Shown piece after piece: positions 23,514 to 31,956 of a stretch of DNA of 50,235 nucleotides. Source of the stretch: Erythrobacter sanguineus (GTDB lineage: Bacteria; Pseudomonadota; Alphaproteobacteria; Sphingomonadales; Sphingomonadaceae); assembly GCA_945878845.1 (NCBI GenBank), contig CAMCUB010000027.1, positions 1-50,235 on the forward strand, written 5' to 3'. Under the pieces are notes generated by a model. That model was not told the origin of the DNA. It saw only the letters and a list, made by a program, of their open reading frames with translations, and ran no database searches. The position numbers and the translations under genes are program-made. Within the stretch, counting starts at the first letter, position 1. The number at the start of each line of letters is the position of its first letter.

Positions 23514-24338
23514 TCACGGGCGAAGGCTGGCCTCGAGCGCGGGCCAGCGCTTGAGCGCGGCCTCGATTTCGCCCGCAGCGCGGCGCAGCAAGGGCAAGCG
23601 GGTGCGGACCAGCTCGTCCTGCGAGATGCGGGTGGTGGAGGTGGAGCAATTGATGCTCGCGATCACCCGGTTCCCCCGCCCGAACAGCGGCACTGCGACC
23701 GACACGATCCCATAGTCGAGCTCGTCGAGCGCTGAATCATAGCCGCGCTCGGCGATCAGCGCGAGCCGCTCGGCCAATGCGGCGCCTTCGGTGACGGTGC
23801 GCTCGGTGAAGCGCTGGAACGGCGCGCGGGCGAGCAATGCGGCGCGCTCGTCCTCGGGCAGGTTCGCCGCGAGCGCCTTGCCGAGCGAGGTCGCGTGGAA
23901 GGGAAAGCGCGTGCCGACACCCGCCGCGACGCGGAACCGCCGGTCGGTCGAGACGTGGGCGACGTAAAGGATATTGGTGCCCGACATCACCGCCAGGCTG
24001 GCGCTGTCGCCGGTCTGGTCGCGCAGGCCCTGCAAGGGGGGCAGCACCACCTGCTCGATCTGCATCGAGGCGCTGAAGGCCGAGCCGATCGTTAGCACCG
24101 CGGGGCGCAGCAGGAATTTGCGCTCGTGCTGGCCGACATAGCCCAGCTCCACCAGCGTGATCAGGCAGCGCCGCGCCACGGCGGGCGGCAGGGCGGTCTT
24201 GGCGGCGACCTCGGAGAGGGTCATCTCGGGGTGATCCTCATCGAACGCCTTGAGGACGCGCAAGCCCCGCTCCAGCGTCGAGAGAAACTCGGGGTCCTTC
24301 GCGCCCCGATCTTCGGCTTCAGCCCCTGCGGATCCCAT
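23514..24338 (-). CDS. IclR-family regulator, PcaR/PobR-like
   Basis: A 274-residue regulator. The start at 24338 (MGSAGAEAEDRGAKDPEF) is preferred; it lies 20 bases inside the end of the CoA-transferase gene. A winged helix-turn-helix occupies about 17-80 (FLSTLERGLRVLKAFDED, then TLSEVAAKTALPPAVARRCL). The segment LVELGYVGQHERKFLLRP and the following V-L-x-I-G-x-A-F are typical of the PcaR/PcaU/PobR branch, which controls aromatic-acid catabolism. The C-terminal effector domain runs from about 90 to the end and includes TSLGKALAA. It is co-transcribed with the CoA-transferase gene and so lies under the operator at 25542-25573, implying autoregulation. Predicted targets are that site and 22139-22170. 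The effector is unknown. Confidence 0.88.
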   Translation of the reverse strand: MGSAGAEAEDRGAKDPEFLSTLERGLRVLKAFDEDHPEMTLSEVAAKTALPPAVARRCLITLVELGYVGQHERKFLLRPAVLTIGSAFSASMQIEQVVLPPLQGLRDQTGDSASLAVMSGTNILYVAHVSTDRRFRVAAGVGTRFPFHATSLGKALAANLPEDERAALLARAPFQRFTERTVTEGAALAERLALIAERGYDSALDELDYGIVSVAVPLFGRGNRVIASINCSTSTTRISQDELVRTRLPLLRRAAGEIEAALKRWPALEASLRP

Positions 24339-25476
24339 GCACCGGCCTTTCGATGGAGCGGCGAACCGCCGCATCGTCAGCCCCCAATAGGGGCGGCGCG
24401 GTGACGCTGTCCATCCGCTCGCCATCGAAGGACAGGGGGAAACGGATCGTCCGGAACTCGCCCTTCGGTCCGTTCGGGTCGGTGACTTCGATGCCCAGCA
24501 CCTTGGCCTGCTCGGTCGCGAGGACTTCGGTGGTGTCGTAGACCGGCGAGTTGGGGACTTCGAGGCGTGTCAGTTCCGCCGTCCAGTGATCGCGGGTTTC
24601 GCGCGCAAAGATTGGGGCGAGGAAGGCGACCACGTCCTCGTAATGGGCAATGCGCGCCTCGCGGCTTTCGAAGGCGGGCAGGCTCAGCATGTCGGGCTGG
24701 CCGACCGCGATGGCAAGGTTCTCCCAGAATTTCGGCGGCGAGGACATGTGCAGCGCCAGCCACTTGCCGTCCGAACACTGGAAGACATAGCTCTGCGAAA
24801 CATGCGGGCGGCTGTAGGGCCCCATCACCTGATCGGCCGAGAGCAGGTGGGTGAAATCGTCGAGGTTAAAGTGGCACATCGCCTCGAACATCGAGGTTTC
24901 GACCACCCGGCCCTTGCCAGTCACGTGCCGCTCGTTGAGCGCGGCGAGGATGCCCAATGCGGTGTAGAAACCAGTCATGGCATCGGCGATCGCCGGGCCG
25001 ACGACGCGGGGGTGCTCGGGGTTGACCAGCAGCCGCAGAAAGCCCGACGCCGCCTGCGCGACGGTGTCGAAGGCGGGGCGATCGCGCTCCGGGCCTTCCG
25101 AGCCGAAGCCCGAGATCGAGGCATAGACCAGCCGCGGGTTGATCCCCTGCAGCCGCTCGGCATCGACCTTCAGCCGCCCAGCCACGCCCGGGCGGAAATT
25201 CTGGATGAAGACGTCGGCATCCTCGACCAGCCGGTCGAGCACGGCGAGATCCTCGGGGTTCTTGGGATCGATGGTGATCGAGCGCTTGTTGCGGTTGTAG
25301 GTCTGGAAGTGCGGCGAATAGAGCTCGCCCTTGAAACTGCGGAACGGATCGCCCGTCCCCGGCTGCTCGGCCTTTATGACATCCGCGCCGAGATCGGCGA
25401 GCAGCATCCCGGCGGCAGGGCCGGTGATGAAGGTGCCCATTTCGAGCACGATAACGCCTGCGAGCGGCCTTGCTGT
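24319..25476 (-). CDS. Family III (CaiB/BaiF) CoA-transferase
   Basis: A 385-residue CoA-transferase that would convert a carboxylic acid to its CoA thioester using another acyl-CoA as donor. The start at 25476 (MTARPLAGVIVLEMGTF) fits the family opening and leaves room for a leader after the promoter. Asp166 in AIADAMTG matches the catalytic aspartate that forms the acyl anhydride. LADLGADVIKAEQP and ASISGFGSEGP are standard family motifs. The gene is divergent from the citrate-synthase-fold lyase, sharing the regulatory region, and overlaps the IclR gene. The pairing suggests that the transferase makes the CoA ester that the lyase then cleaves. The acid itself is not known. Confidence 0.9.
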   Translation of the reverse strand, partial: TARPLAGVIVLEMGTFITGPAAGMLLADLGADVIKAEQPGTGDPFRSFKGELYSPHFQTYNRNKRSITIDPKNPEDLAVLDRLVEDADVFIQNFRPGVAGRLKVDAERLQGINPRLVYASISGFGSEGPERDRPAFDTVAQAASGFLRLLVNPEHPRVVGPAIADAMTGFYTALGILAALNERHVTGKGRVVETSMFEAMCHFNLDDFTHLLSADQVMGPYSRPHVSQSYVFQCSDGKWLALHMSSPPKFWENLAIAVGQPDMLSLPAFESREARIAHYEDVVAFLAPIFARETRDHWTAELTRLEVPNSPVYDTTEVLATEQAKVLGIEVTDPNGPKGEFRTIRFPLSFDGERMDSVTAPPLLGADDAAVRRSIERPVHGIRRG

Positions 25477-25511
25477 CATCGCTCTGATCCCATCCTGCTT
25501 GCCCAAGAAAC

Positions 25512-25573
25512 TTGCCACACTGCTTGCAGGACCCTATATTCTTCGCATACCGAAATCAACTTCGAATAACGAA
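25512..25573. promoter_or_regulatory. Divergent promoters and double operator between CoA-transferase and lyase genes
   Basis: The operator, TTCG-N5-CGAA at 25542-25554 and again at 25561-25573 with ATCAAC between, has the same geometry as the one at 22139-22170. Plus strand: TTGCCA (25512-25517), 17 bases, TATATT (25535-25540), a good sigma-70 promoter whose start point falls on the operator; ATG 25587 follows. Minus strand: TTGATT (25554-25559) in the operator spacer, 15 bases, TATAGG (25533-25538). Binding should block the plus-strand promoter directly. Confidence 0.75.
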
Positions 25574-25586
25574 AAGGCACGGACCC

Positions 25587-26369
25587 ATGCGCATCGGCAA
25601 GCAGGACAACGCGGTGACCTCGATCTGCACTTCGGATGCGACCAGCATCACGGTGCGGGGCATGGACCTGTGCAGCGAGGTGATCGGCCATGTCGACTTC
25701 ACCAGCTATTTCTGGCTGCTGGTGACCGGCACCATGCCCGCCCCGCCGCAAAAGGCGCTCGCTGATGCGGTGCTCTGCGCGATTGCCGAGCACGGGTTGG
25801 TGCCGAGCGTTGTCGCCACCCGCATGACCTACGCCGCCGCGCCCGAGGCCTTCCACGGCGCGGTCGCTGCCGGGCTTCTCGGCTGCGGGAGCGTGGTGCT
25901 GGGCAGCGCCGAGGTCGCCGGCAAGTTCTACGCGCAGGTCGTCGCCGACGCGGAAGGCGCGGCCCCCGCCGCCACCGCCATCGCCGCGATCAAGGCGCTC
26001 AGGGCCGAAAAGAAGGCGATCCCCGGCTTCGGCCACCCCCAGCACTCGGGCGGCGATCCGCGCGCGCACCGGCTGCTGGCGCTGGCTAAGGAGCACGGAA
26101 TGGAAGGCAAGCACATCGCCATGCTGCGCACCATCGAGACCGTGCTGCCCGAGGCCATCGGCCGCAGCCTACCCATCAACGTCAACGGCGCGATCCCGGC
26201 GGTGATGCTCGACGCGGGCTTCCCGCTCGCGGCGCTGAAGGGCATCTCGCTCCTCGCCCGTACCGCCAGCCTGATCGCGCATCTGCAGGAAGAGACCGAG
26301 CGCCCCATCGGCTTCATCATGAGCGGCGCGGCGGCGGAGCGGATCGGGTTCGACGACGGCTCGGAATAG
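25587..26369 (+). CDS. Citrate-synthase-fold lyase (citryl-CoA lyase family)
   Basis: A 260-residue short member of the citrate synthase fold; full-length citrate synthases have more than 370 residues. It carries the large-domain motif GFGHP with catalytic His150, followed by the downstream SLPINVNGAI segment near 195-202. The missing N-terminal half of the large domain is usual for stand-alone citryl-CoA lyase-type proteins, which cleave rather than form a C-C bond. Start ATG 25587 lies 13 bases after the operator; upstream frame would run through the promoter. With the divergent CoA-transferase it suggests activation then retro-Claisen release of acetyl-CoA or propionyl-CoA and an oxoacid. 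Substrate is inferred. Confidence 0.85.
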   Translation: MRIGKQDNAVTSICTSDATSITVRGMDLCSEVIGHVDFTSYFWLLVTGTMPAPPQKALADAVLCAIAEHGLVPSVVATRMTYAAAPEAFHGAVAAGLLGCGSVVLGSAEVAGKFYAQVVADAEGAAPAATAIAAIKALRAEKKAIPGFGHPQHSGGDPRAHRLLALAKEHGMEGKHIAMLRTIETVLPEAIGRSLPINVNGAIPAVMLDAGFPLAALKGISLLARTASLIAHLQEETERPIGFIMSGAAAERIGFDDGSE

Positions 26370-26429
26370 TGCACGCTTGATCCCGCGCCGCCCCCGCGCC
26401 ACTCTGGCACCGCAACACAGGGGACGGGC

Positions 26430-27782
26430 ATGCGCGGACGGCATCTGATTTCACTCGCGGCGGCCCTCACCGCTACCCCGGCGCTGGCCGAAGCGCCCCT
26501 GCCCCTCACCGAAACCGAGCATCCCGCCCCCGCCCTCCCCGCAATCCTCGCCCCGCGCGAGCGTGCGGCCCTCGAAAACCGCATCCTCGCCGAACGGCTC
26601 GACACGCTGATCCCCGCAATCATGCGCGCAGAGGGGATCGACCTGTGGCTGCTGGTCGCGCGCGAATATTTCGAGGAGCCGGTGGTCGCCACCATGCTCG
26701 ATGCCGAGAACATGCACGCCCGGCGCCGCACCATCCTGATCTTCTACGACCCCGGAAACGGCAAGCCGGTCGAGCGCCTGACCGTCAGCCGCTACGGCCT
26801 CGGCGGGCTGTTCGCGCCGGCTTGGAACCCGGACAAGCAGCCCGACCAGTGGCAGGCGGTGGCGGACCTCATCGCCGCGCGTGACCCGAAGAAAATCGCC
26901 ATCAACTCCAGCGACCTCACCCAGTTCGCCGACGGGATGACGCTGAGCCAGTACGACAAATTCATGTCCGCCCTGCCCCCAGCGCTCCACGAGCGCGTCA
27001 CCAGCGGTGAGGGGTTGGCGATCCGCTGGCTCGAGACCCGCACCGCGGCCGAAATGGAACTCTACCCCGCCATCGTGCGCATCGCCCATGCGGTGATCGG
27101 CGAGGCATTCTCGCGCAAGGTCATCACCCCCGGCGTGACGACGGCGGAACAGGTGCAGTGGTGGTATCGCGACCGGCTGATGCAGCTGGGCCTGACGCCG
27201 TGGTTCCACCCCTCGGTCGCGATCCAGCGGCAGGGGCGCGAGGGGATGCTCGAGGGCGACGAGGTGATCCAGCCGGGCGATCTCCTCTGGACCGATTTCG
27301 GCATCACCTATCTGCGCCTCAACACCGATACCCAGCACCTCGCCTATGTGTTGAAGCCCGGCGAGACCGCGGCGCCCGCAGGCCTCAGCGCAGGGCTTGC
27401 CAATTCGAACAGGGTTCAGGACTTCCTGCGCGCGGCCTTCAAGACCGGACGGAGCGGCAACGAGGCACTGGCACAAGCGCGGGCAGACAGCATCGCGGCG
27501 GGGCTCGATCCCTCGATCTACACCCACCCCATCGGCCATCACGGCCACGGCGCGGGGCCCGCGATCGGCTTCTGGGACAATCAGAAGGGCGACCCGCGCG
27601 GCGAAGGCCCGATCCGGCCCAACACCGCCTGGTCGATCGAGCTCACCTCCTACGCGAAGGTGCCCGAATGGGGCGGGCAGCGCGTCGATTTCCGCACCGA
27701 GGAGGACGCCTTCTTCGACGGAGAAACCGTGCGCTTCATCGACGGCCGCCAGACCGCGATCACGCTTATCCCGTCAGGCTAG
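26430..27782 (+). CDS. Periplasmic M24-family metallopeptidase (Xaa-Pro aminopeptidase-like)
   Basis: A 450-residue protein with a cleavable signal peptide (about 1-20, ending ALA-EA). The N-terminal creatinase-like domain spans about 35-205 and the pita-bread catalytic domain about 210-450. Metal-ligand motifs are WTDFG (Asp), LNTDTQH (second Asp), HPIGHHGHG (His), SIELTSY (Glu) and RTEEDAF (Glu), so a binuclear site seems complete. It lies 60 bases after the lyase gene on the same strand and may share its transcript. Cleavage of X-Pro peptides is the usual role, but several exported M24 proteins have unrelated or unknown substrates. Its stop codon overlaps that of the convergent SMP-30 gene. 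Confidence 0.87.
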   Translation: MRGRHLISLAAALTATPALAEAPLPLTETEHPAPALPAILAPRERAALENRILAERLDTLIPAIMRAEGIDLWLLVAREYFEEPVVATMLDAENMHARRRTILIFYDPGNGKPVERLTVSRYGLGGLFAPAWNPDKQPDQWQAVADLIAARDPKKIAINSSDLTQFADGMTLSQYDKFMSALPPALHERVTSGEGLAIRWLETRTAAEMELYPAIVRIAHAVIGEAFSRKVITPGVTTAEQVQWWYRDRLMQLGLTPWFHPSVAIQRQGREGMLEGDEVIQPGDLLWTDFGITYLRLNTDTQHLAYVLKPGETAAPAGLSAGLANSNRVQDFLRAAFKTGRSGNEALAQARADSIAAGLDPSIYTHPIGHHGHGAGPAIGFWDNQKGDPRGEGPIRPNTAWSIELTSYAKVPEWGGQRVDFRTEEDAFFDGETVRFIDGRQTAITLIPSG

Positions 27783-28735
27783 CGGCTCGACGATCCCACC
27801 CCGCGCGCGCGGGTCTGCACGCGGTACACGTCGGACTGGGCGGTGATGTAGAGATCGGACAGAACCGGCCCGCCCCAGGCGAGATTGGTCGCGCGCTTGG
27901 GCACGGCCATGCGTTCGAGCAGGACGCCTTTAGCCGGATCGACGACGCATATCCCGCCCGGGCAGGTCAGATAGACGAGGCCCGCGCTATCCACCCTCAC
28001 CCCGTCGACATTGCCCGACTGGCCCGCGTCCTTGAGGTCGATCACCAGCCGCTTGCTCGACGAGGCCCCATCGGCAGCGATGTCATAGGCCCACAGCGTC
28101 TGGGTTGCGGTGTCGCCGACATAGAGCACCTGCTCGTCGGGCGAGAGGGCGAGGCCGTTGGGGCGCGAAAGTGCATCGTCGATCAGCACCATCCGGCTGC
28201 TCGCCTCGTCGAGGCCGAAGACGCCCGAGAACGCCAGCTCGGCGGCGCGCTGGCCAAGGCCGTAGGGCGGGTCGGTGAAGAAGATCATCCCGTCGCGGCG
28301 CAACACGACATCATTGGGGCTGTTGAGGTGCTTGCCCTCAAACGCATCGACCACTACCTGCCGCCCGGCCTCGGGTGTCCAGCGGGTGAGCGCGCCGCTG
28401 CCGTGTTCGGCATTGAGCAGGTGCCCGCCAAGGTCGAAAGTGTGGCCGTTGGCATTGGCGGAAGGCGTGTAGAGCACCTTGGGCGCGCCCTCTCCCGGCG
28501 TGTAGACATAGACCGTGTTGCCCGGAATATCGCTGAAGATTAGCTGCGCGCCGTCCCACGCGGGCCCTTCGGTGAAGGTGTAGCCGGTCGCGACCAGTTC
28601 CATCGTGCCTTCCACAAGGCGAGGGCTCGCGACAACGAGGGTGGCTTGGGCGGCCGTCTCGGCCTGCTCCTGTGCCGGAGCGGCGCTCGCCAGCAAGCCT
28701 GCTGCAGCCGCGCCAATCCACATCCAAGCCTTCAT
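27779..28735 (-). CDS. Exported SMP-30/gluconolactonase-family protein
   Basis: A 318-residue six-bladed beta-propeller. The start at 28735 gives a signal peptide (MKAWMWIGAAAAGLLASAAP followed by AQ) and is preceded by AAAGGGG; upstream frame is not coding-like. Family motifs are FTEGPAWDG (metal-binding Glu), NSPNDVV (Asn), LSRPNGLALS and VDGVRVDSAG (Asp). Members hydrolyse sugar lactones or related esters with one divalent metal. Its periplasmic location suggests action on an imported or extracellular lactone. The stop codon overlaps that of the M24 peptidase gene tail to tail (CTAG), and the 5' end faces mmsA. Confidence 0.87.
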   Translation of the reverse strand: MKAWMWIGAAAAGLLASAAPAQEQAETAAQATLVVASPRLVEGTMELVATGYTFTEGPAWDGAQLIFSDIPGNTVYVYTPGEGAPKVLYTPSANANGHTFDLGGHLLNAEHGSGALTRWTPEAGRQVVVDAFEGKHLNSPNDVVLRRDGMIFFTDPPYGLGQRAAELAFSGVFGLDEASSRMVLIDDALSRPNGLALSPDEQVLYVGDTATQTLWAYDIAADGASSSKRLVIDLKDAGQSGNVDGVRVDSAGLVYLTCPGGICVVDPAKGVLLERMAVPKRATNLAWGGPVLSDLYITAQSDVYRVQTRARGVGSSSR

Positions 28736-28877
28736 CACCGCCAGCCCCTTTCGTCTCGTCCTGCGCCGACACTGCCCCGCCGCAAGCAGGGACGCCAGCA
28801 CTTTTGAGGGGAGCGCCGAGGGTTGCAAGCCAGCCCCTCGGGGGGCATTGGGAAGGCCAGACAGGAGACACCCGCCC

Positions 28878-30383
28878 ATGACTCAGGCCATGCGTCAGAT
28901 CGACCACTTTATCGTCGGCGACAGCCCCGCCCCCACCCGCAAGCACGCCATCTGGAACCCTTCGACCGGCGAAGTGCAGGCCGAAGTCGCCTTGGGTGAC
29001 GCCGCGCTGCTCGAGCAGGCCGTCGCGACCGCCAAGCGCGTCCAGCCCGCTTGGGCCGCGACCAACCCCCAGCGCCGCGCGCGGGTGATGTTCGCCTTCA
29101 AGGAGTTGGTCGAAGCGAACATGCAATCGCTGGCTGAAATGCTCTCCAGCGAACACGGCAAGACCGTCCCCGACGCGCGCGGCGACGTGCAGCGCGGCCT
29201 TGAAGTGATCGAATATGCCTGCGGCCTGCCGCAGATCATGAAGGGCGAATACACCCACGGCGCCGGCCCGGGGATCGACGTCTATTCGATGCGCCAGCCG
29301 CTCGGGATCGGCGTGGGCATCACCCCGTTCAACTTCCCGGCGATGATCCCGATGTGGATGTTCGGCATGGCCTGCGCGGCGGGCAATGCCTTCATCCTCA
29401 AGCCTTCCGAGCGCGATCCGTCGGTGCCGGTGCGCCTCGCCGAACTGTTCCTCGAAGCGGGCGCGCCCGAGGGGCTGTTGCAGGTCGTCCACGGCGACAA
29501 GGAGATGGTCGACGCGATCCTCGACCACCCCGATATCGCTGCGATCAGCTTCGTGGGGTCCTCGGACATCGCGCAATACATCTACGCGCGAGGGTCCGCG
29601 AACAACAAGCGCGTGCAGGCCTTTGGCGGCGCGAAGAACCACGGGATCGTGCTGCCTGACGCGGACTTGGATCAGGTCGTCACCGATTTGACCGGCGCGG
29701 CCTTCGGCTCGGCGGGCGAGCGCTGCATGGCGCTCCCCGTGGTAGTCCCGGTGGGCGAGGAGACCGCCGAGCGCCTCAAGGAAAAGCTGCTCAAGTCGAT
29801 CGCGGGTCTTCGCATCGGCGTCTCCAATGATCCCGAGGCGGATTACGGCCCGGTCGTCACGCCCGAACACAAGGCGCGGATCGAACAGTGGATCACCACC
29901 GCCGAGGAAGAGGGCGCCGAGATCGTCGTCGACGGGCGCGGGTTCACGCTGCAAGGTCACGAAAAGGGCTTCTTCGTCGGCCCCACGCTGATCGACCACG
30001 TCACCCCGCAGATGCGCTCCTATCAGGAGGAAATCTTCGGCCCCGTGCTCCAGATCGTGCGCGCGCATGATTTCGAGGAAGCCGTGCGCCTGCCGAGCGA
30101 GCACCAGTATGGCAACGGCGTCGCGATCTTCACCCGCAACGGCCACGCCGCGCGCGAATTCGCCGCGCGGGTGAATGTCGGGATGGTCGGCATCAACGTG
30201 CCGATCCCGGTGCCGGTCGCCTACCACTCCTTCGGCGGGTGGAAGCGCTCGGGCTTCGGCGACATCGACCAATACGGCACCGAGGGCCTCAGGTTCTGGA
30301 CCAAGAACAAGAAGATCACCCAGCGTTGGCCCGATGGCTCGCAGGACGGATCGAACGCCTTCGTCATCCCGACGATGGGGTAA
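28878..30383 (+). CDS. mmsA: Methylmalonate-semialdehyde dehydrogenase (CoA-acylating)
   Basis: A 501-residue aldehyde dehydrogenase that converts (methyl)malonate semialdehyde, NAD and CoA to propionyl-CoA or acetyl-CoA with loss of CO2. The start ATG 28878 has AGGAGA 11 bases upstream. Motifs are GVGITPFNFPAMIPMWM, ILKPSERDPSVP, FVGSSDIAQYIY and the nucleophile Cys283 in GERCMA; EEIFGPVL and SFGGWKRSGFGD complete the family pattern. The MmsA-specific NFPAMIP and FGGAKNH segments set it apart from ordinary ALDHs. It serves valine, myo-inositol and beta-alanine breakdown. It leads an operon with the deacetylase and lipoprotein genes. Confidence 0.95.
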   Translation: MTQAMRQIDHFIVGDSPAPTRKHAIWNPSTGEVQAEVALGDAALLEQAVATAKRVQPAWAATNPQRRARVMFAFKELVEANMQSLAEMLSSEHGKTVPDARGDVQRGLEVIEYACGLPQIMKGEYTHGAGPGIDVYSMRQPLGIGVGITPFNFPAMIPMWMFGMACAAGNAFILKPSERDPSVPVRLAELFLEAGAPEGLLQVVHGDKEMVDAILDHPDIAAISFVGSSDIAQYIYARGSANNKRVQAFGGAKNHGIVLPDADLDQVVTDLTGAAFGSAGERCMALPVVVPVGEETAERLKEKLLKSIAGLRIGVSNDPEADYGPVVTPEHKARIEQWITTAEEEGAEIVVDGRGFTLQGHEKGFFVGPTLIDHVTPQMRSYQEEIFGPVLQIVRAHDFEEAVRLPSEHQYGNGVAIFTRNGHAAREFAARVNVGMVGINVPIPVPVAYHSFGGWKRSGFGDIDQYGTEGLRFWTKNKKITQRWPDGSQDGSNAFVIPTMG

Positions 30384-30388
30384 CGGCG

Positions 30389-31342
30389 TTGCGCGCATTC
30401 CTCGCGGCATTCTGGGCGGCCCTGCTTTTGCTGGCCGCTCCGACGCAGGCGCAGGCGCAGGACAAGCGCATCGCGCTGACCTTCGACGATGTGCCGCGCG
30501 GCGCGGGGGCTTTCTTCACCCCTGACGAGCGCACCGCGCGGCTCATCGCGGCGCTGCGCGAGACGGGGGTGCCGCAGGCGGCGTTCTTCGTCACCACCGA
30601 AAACCTCGACGTCCCCGACGGTGCAGGCGGCGAAGCGCGCATTGCCGCCTATGTCGCCGCCGGGCACGTCATCGCCAACCACAGCCATTCGCACTGGCAT
30701 CTCTACGAGACCGAGGCCGACGATTACCTCGCAGATCTCGACCGCGCCGCCGCGTGGCTCAAGAGCCGCCCCGGCTACCGCCCGTGGTTCCGCTTCCCCT
30801 TCCTCGACGAGGGCGGGCGCGACATCGCCAAGCGCGACGCGCTCCGCGCAGGGCTCGCGGCGCGGGGCCTCCAGAACGGCTATGTCACCGCAGACGGATC
30901 GGACTGGCATCTCGAAGCGCTGACCGTCGAGGCCAAGCGCGCCGGGCGGGCGATGGACATGGCCGCCTTGCGCAAGCTCTACCTCCAGTCGCAGCTCGGC
31001 GGGATCGCCTATCACGAGGCGCTCGCCGGCCGCACGCTCGGCCGCTCGCCGCCGCATGTGATGCTGCTGCATGAAACCGACCTTGCCGCGCTGTTCATCG
31101 CCGATCTGGTCGCTGAACTGCGCAAGGATGGCTGGACGATCATCACCGCCGACGAGGCCTTCGCCGACGCGGAGCTCGCCGCCGCGATGCCCAATGTGCC
31201 GCATACCTCGGGCACGCTCACCGGCATGATGGCATGGGAGCGCGGCATCCAACCGCCCTACGCGCCGCTGTGGATGGGCACCGAGATGATGAGCTGGCTG
31301 TTCGAGACGAAGGTGGTCTCCAAACAGGAGGACGGCAAATGA
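30389..31342 (+). CDS. Exported polysaccharide deacetylase (NodB-fold)
   Basis: A 317-residue protein. The start is TTG 30389, five bases after the mmsA stop, with GGGG at 30377-30380 as ribosome site; no ATG or GTG exists before the signal peptide (LRAFLAAFWAALLLLAAPTQ, then AQA). The NodB domain begins at once with ALTFDDVP (metal and catalytic Asp pair) and continues with NHSHSHWHL (His pair), FRFPFLDEGG and a late LLHETD. The enzyme should remove N- or O-acetyl groups from a cell-wall or exopolysaccharide in the periplasm. It overlaps the following lipoprotein gene by ATGA. Confidence 0.88.
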   Translation: MRAFLAAFWAALLLLAAPTQAQAQDKRIALTFDDVPRGAGAFFTPDERTARLIAALRETGVPQAAFFVTTENLDVPDGAGGEARIAAYVAAGHVIANHSHSHWHLYETEADDYLADLDRAAAWLKSRPGYRPWFRFPFLDEGGRDIAKRDALRAGLAARGLQNGYVTADGSDWHLEALTVEAKRAGRAMDMAALRKLYLQSQLGGIAYHEALAGRTLGRSPPHVMLLHETDLAALFIADLVAELRKDGWTIITADEAFADAELAAAMPNVPHTSGTLTGMMAWERGIQPPYAPLWMGTEMMSWLFETKVVSKQEDGK

Positions 31343-31815
31343 CATCGGCCCCTGCGCGGTTCGTTCTGGCAGCGACCTTTCTGGCCCTTGCGGCCTGCGG
31401 GGGCGAGCCGCAGCAGCAGGCCTCGGCGCCCGAACCTGCTGCTTCAATGACGCCGGCTACGGCAGAGACCGACGCTGCGTCGCTCGATCCCGATATCGCC
31501 AAAGGCGAAATTCCGTCCCGTTTCCACGGCGTGTGGGATGCGGCCAACGGAACCTGCGAACCGAACTCGGACCTGCGCGTAGAAATCACCGCGCGCCGCA
31601 TCGGCTTCTACGAAAGTGTCGGCAATGTCGCGGGGGTCGGCAGCGAAGCCAACGATGCCATCGCCGACCTGGTGATGGAGGGCGAAGGAGAAAGCTGGGT
31701 GCAAACCACCCGCCTTTCGATCGAAACCACGCCCGAGGGCGAGCGGCTTCACCTGTCCGATGCGGCCAAGCCCACGGTGCCGGACGATTACCCGCGCAAG
31801 CGCTGCCCCGCCTGA
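31339..31815 (+). CDS. Small lipoprotein of unknown function
   Basis: A 158-residue predicted lipoprotein. The start ATG 31339 overlaps the deacetylase stop (ATGA) and has AGGAGG nearby. The signal peptide ends in a lipobox FLALAAC, so Cys20 would be lipidated. An Ala/Pro/Thr-rich tether runs to about residue 55, followed by a compact domain starting SRFHGVWDAANGTCEPNSDL, which I do not recognise beyond its likeness to small exported proteins that begin with F-x-G-x-W. Two Cys residues in the mature part could form a disulfide. Co-expression with the deacetylase suggests an envelope role. Confidence 0.8.
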   Translation: MTSAPARFVLAATFLALAACGGEPQQQASAPEPAASMTPATAETDAASLDPDIAKGEIPSRFHGVWDAANGTCEPNSDLRVEITARRIGFYESVGNVAGVGSEANDAIADLVMEGEGESWVQTTRLSIETTPEGERLHLSDAAKPTVPDDYPRKRCPA

Positions 31816-31956
31816 GGTTGCCGCAAACACTTCGCCGCATCGCCTGCGAACCCTCCGCGATCCGCACTTGGCTTGACCGGCGCTTTACGGCTAAGGCCGC
31901 GCCCATGCCCAGCCTGCCCCTGTCCGCCGTGCCCGGCAGCCTCGCGCGTTAGAGCC

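Noticed and set aside
28338..30410. Long minus-strand frame of 690 codons opposite mmsA
   Set aside because: No family motifs; it overlaps both mmsA and the SMP-30 gene, which are clear.
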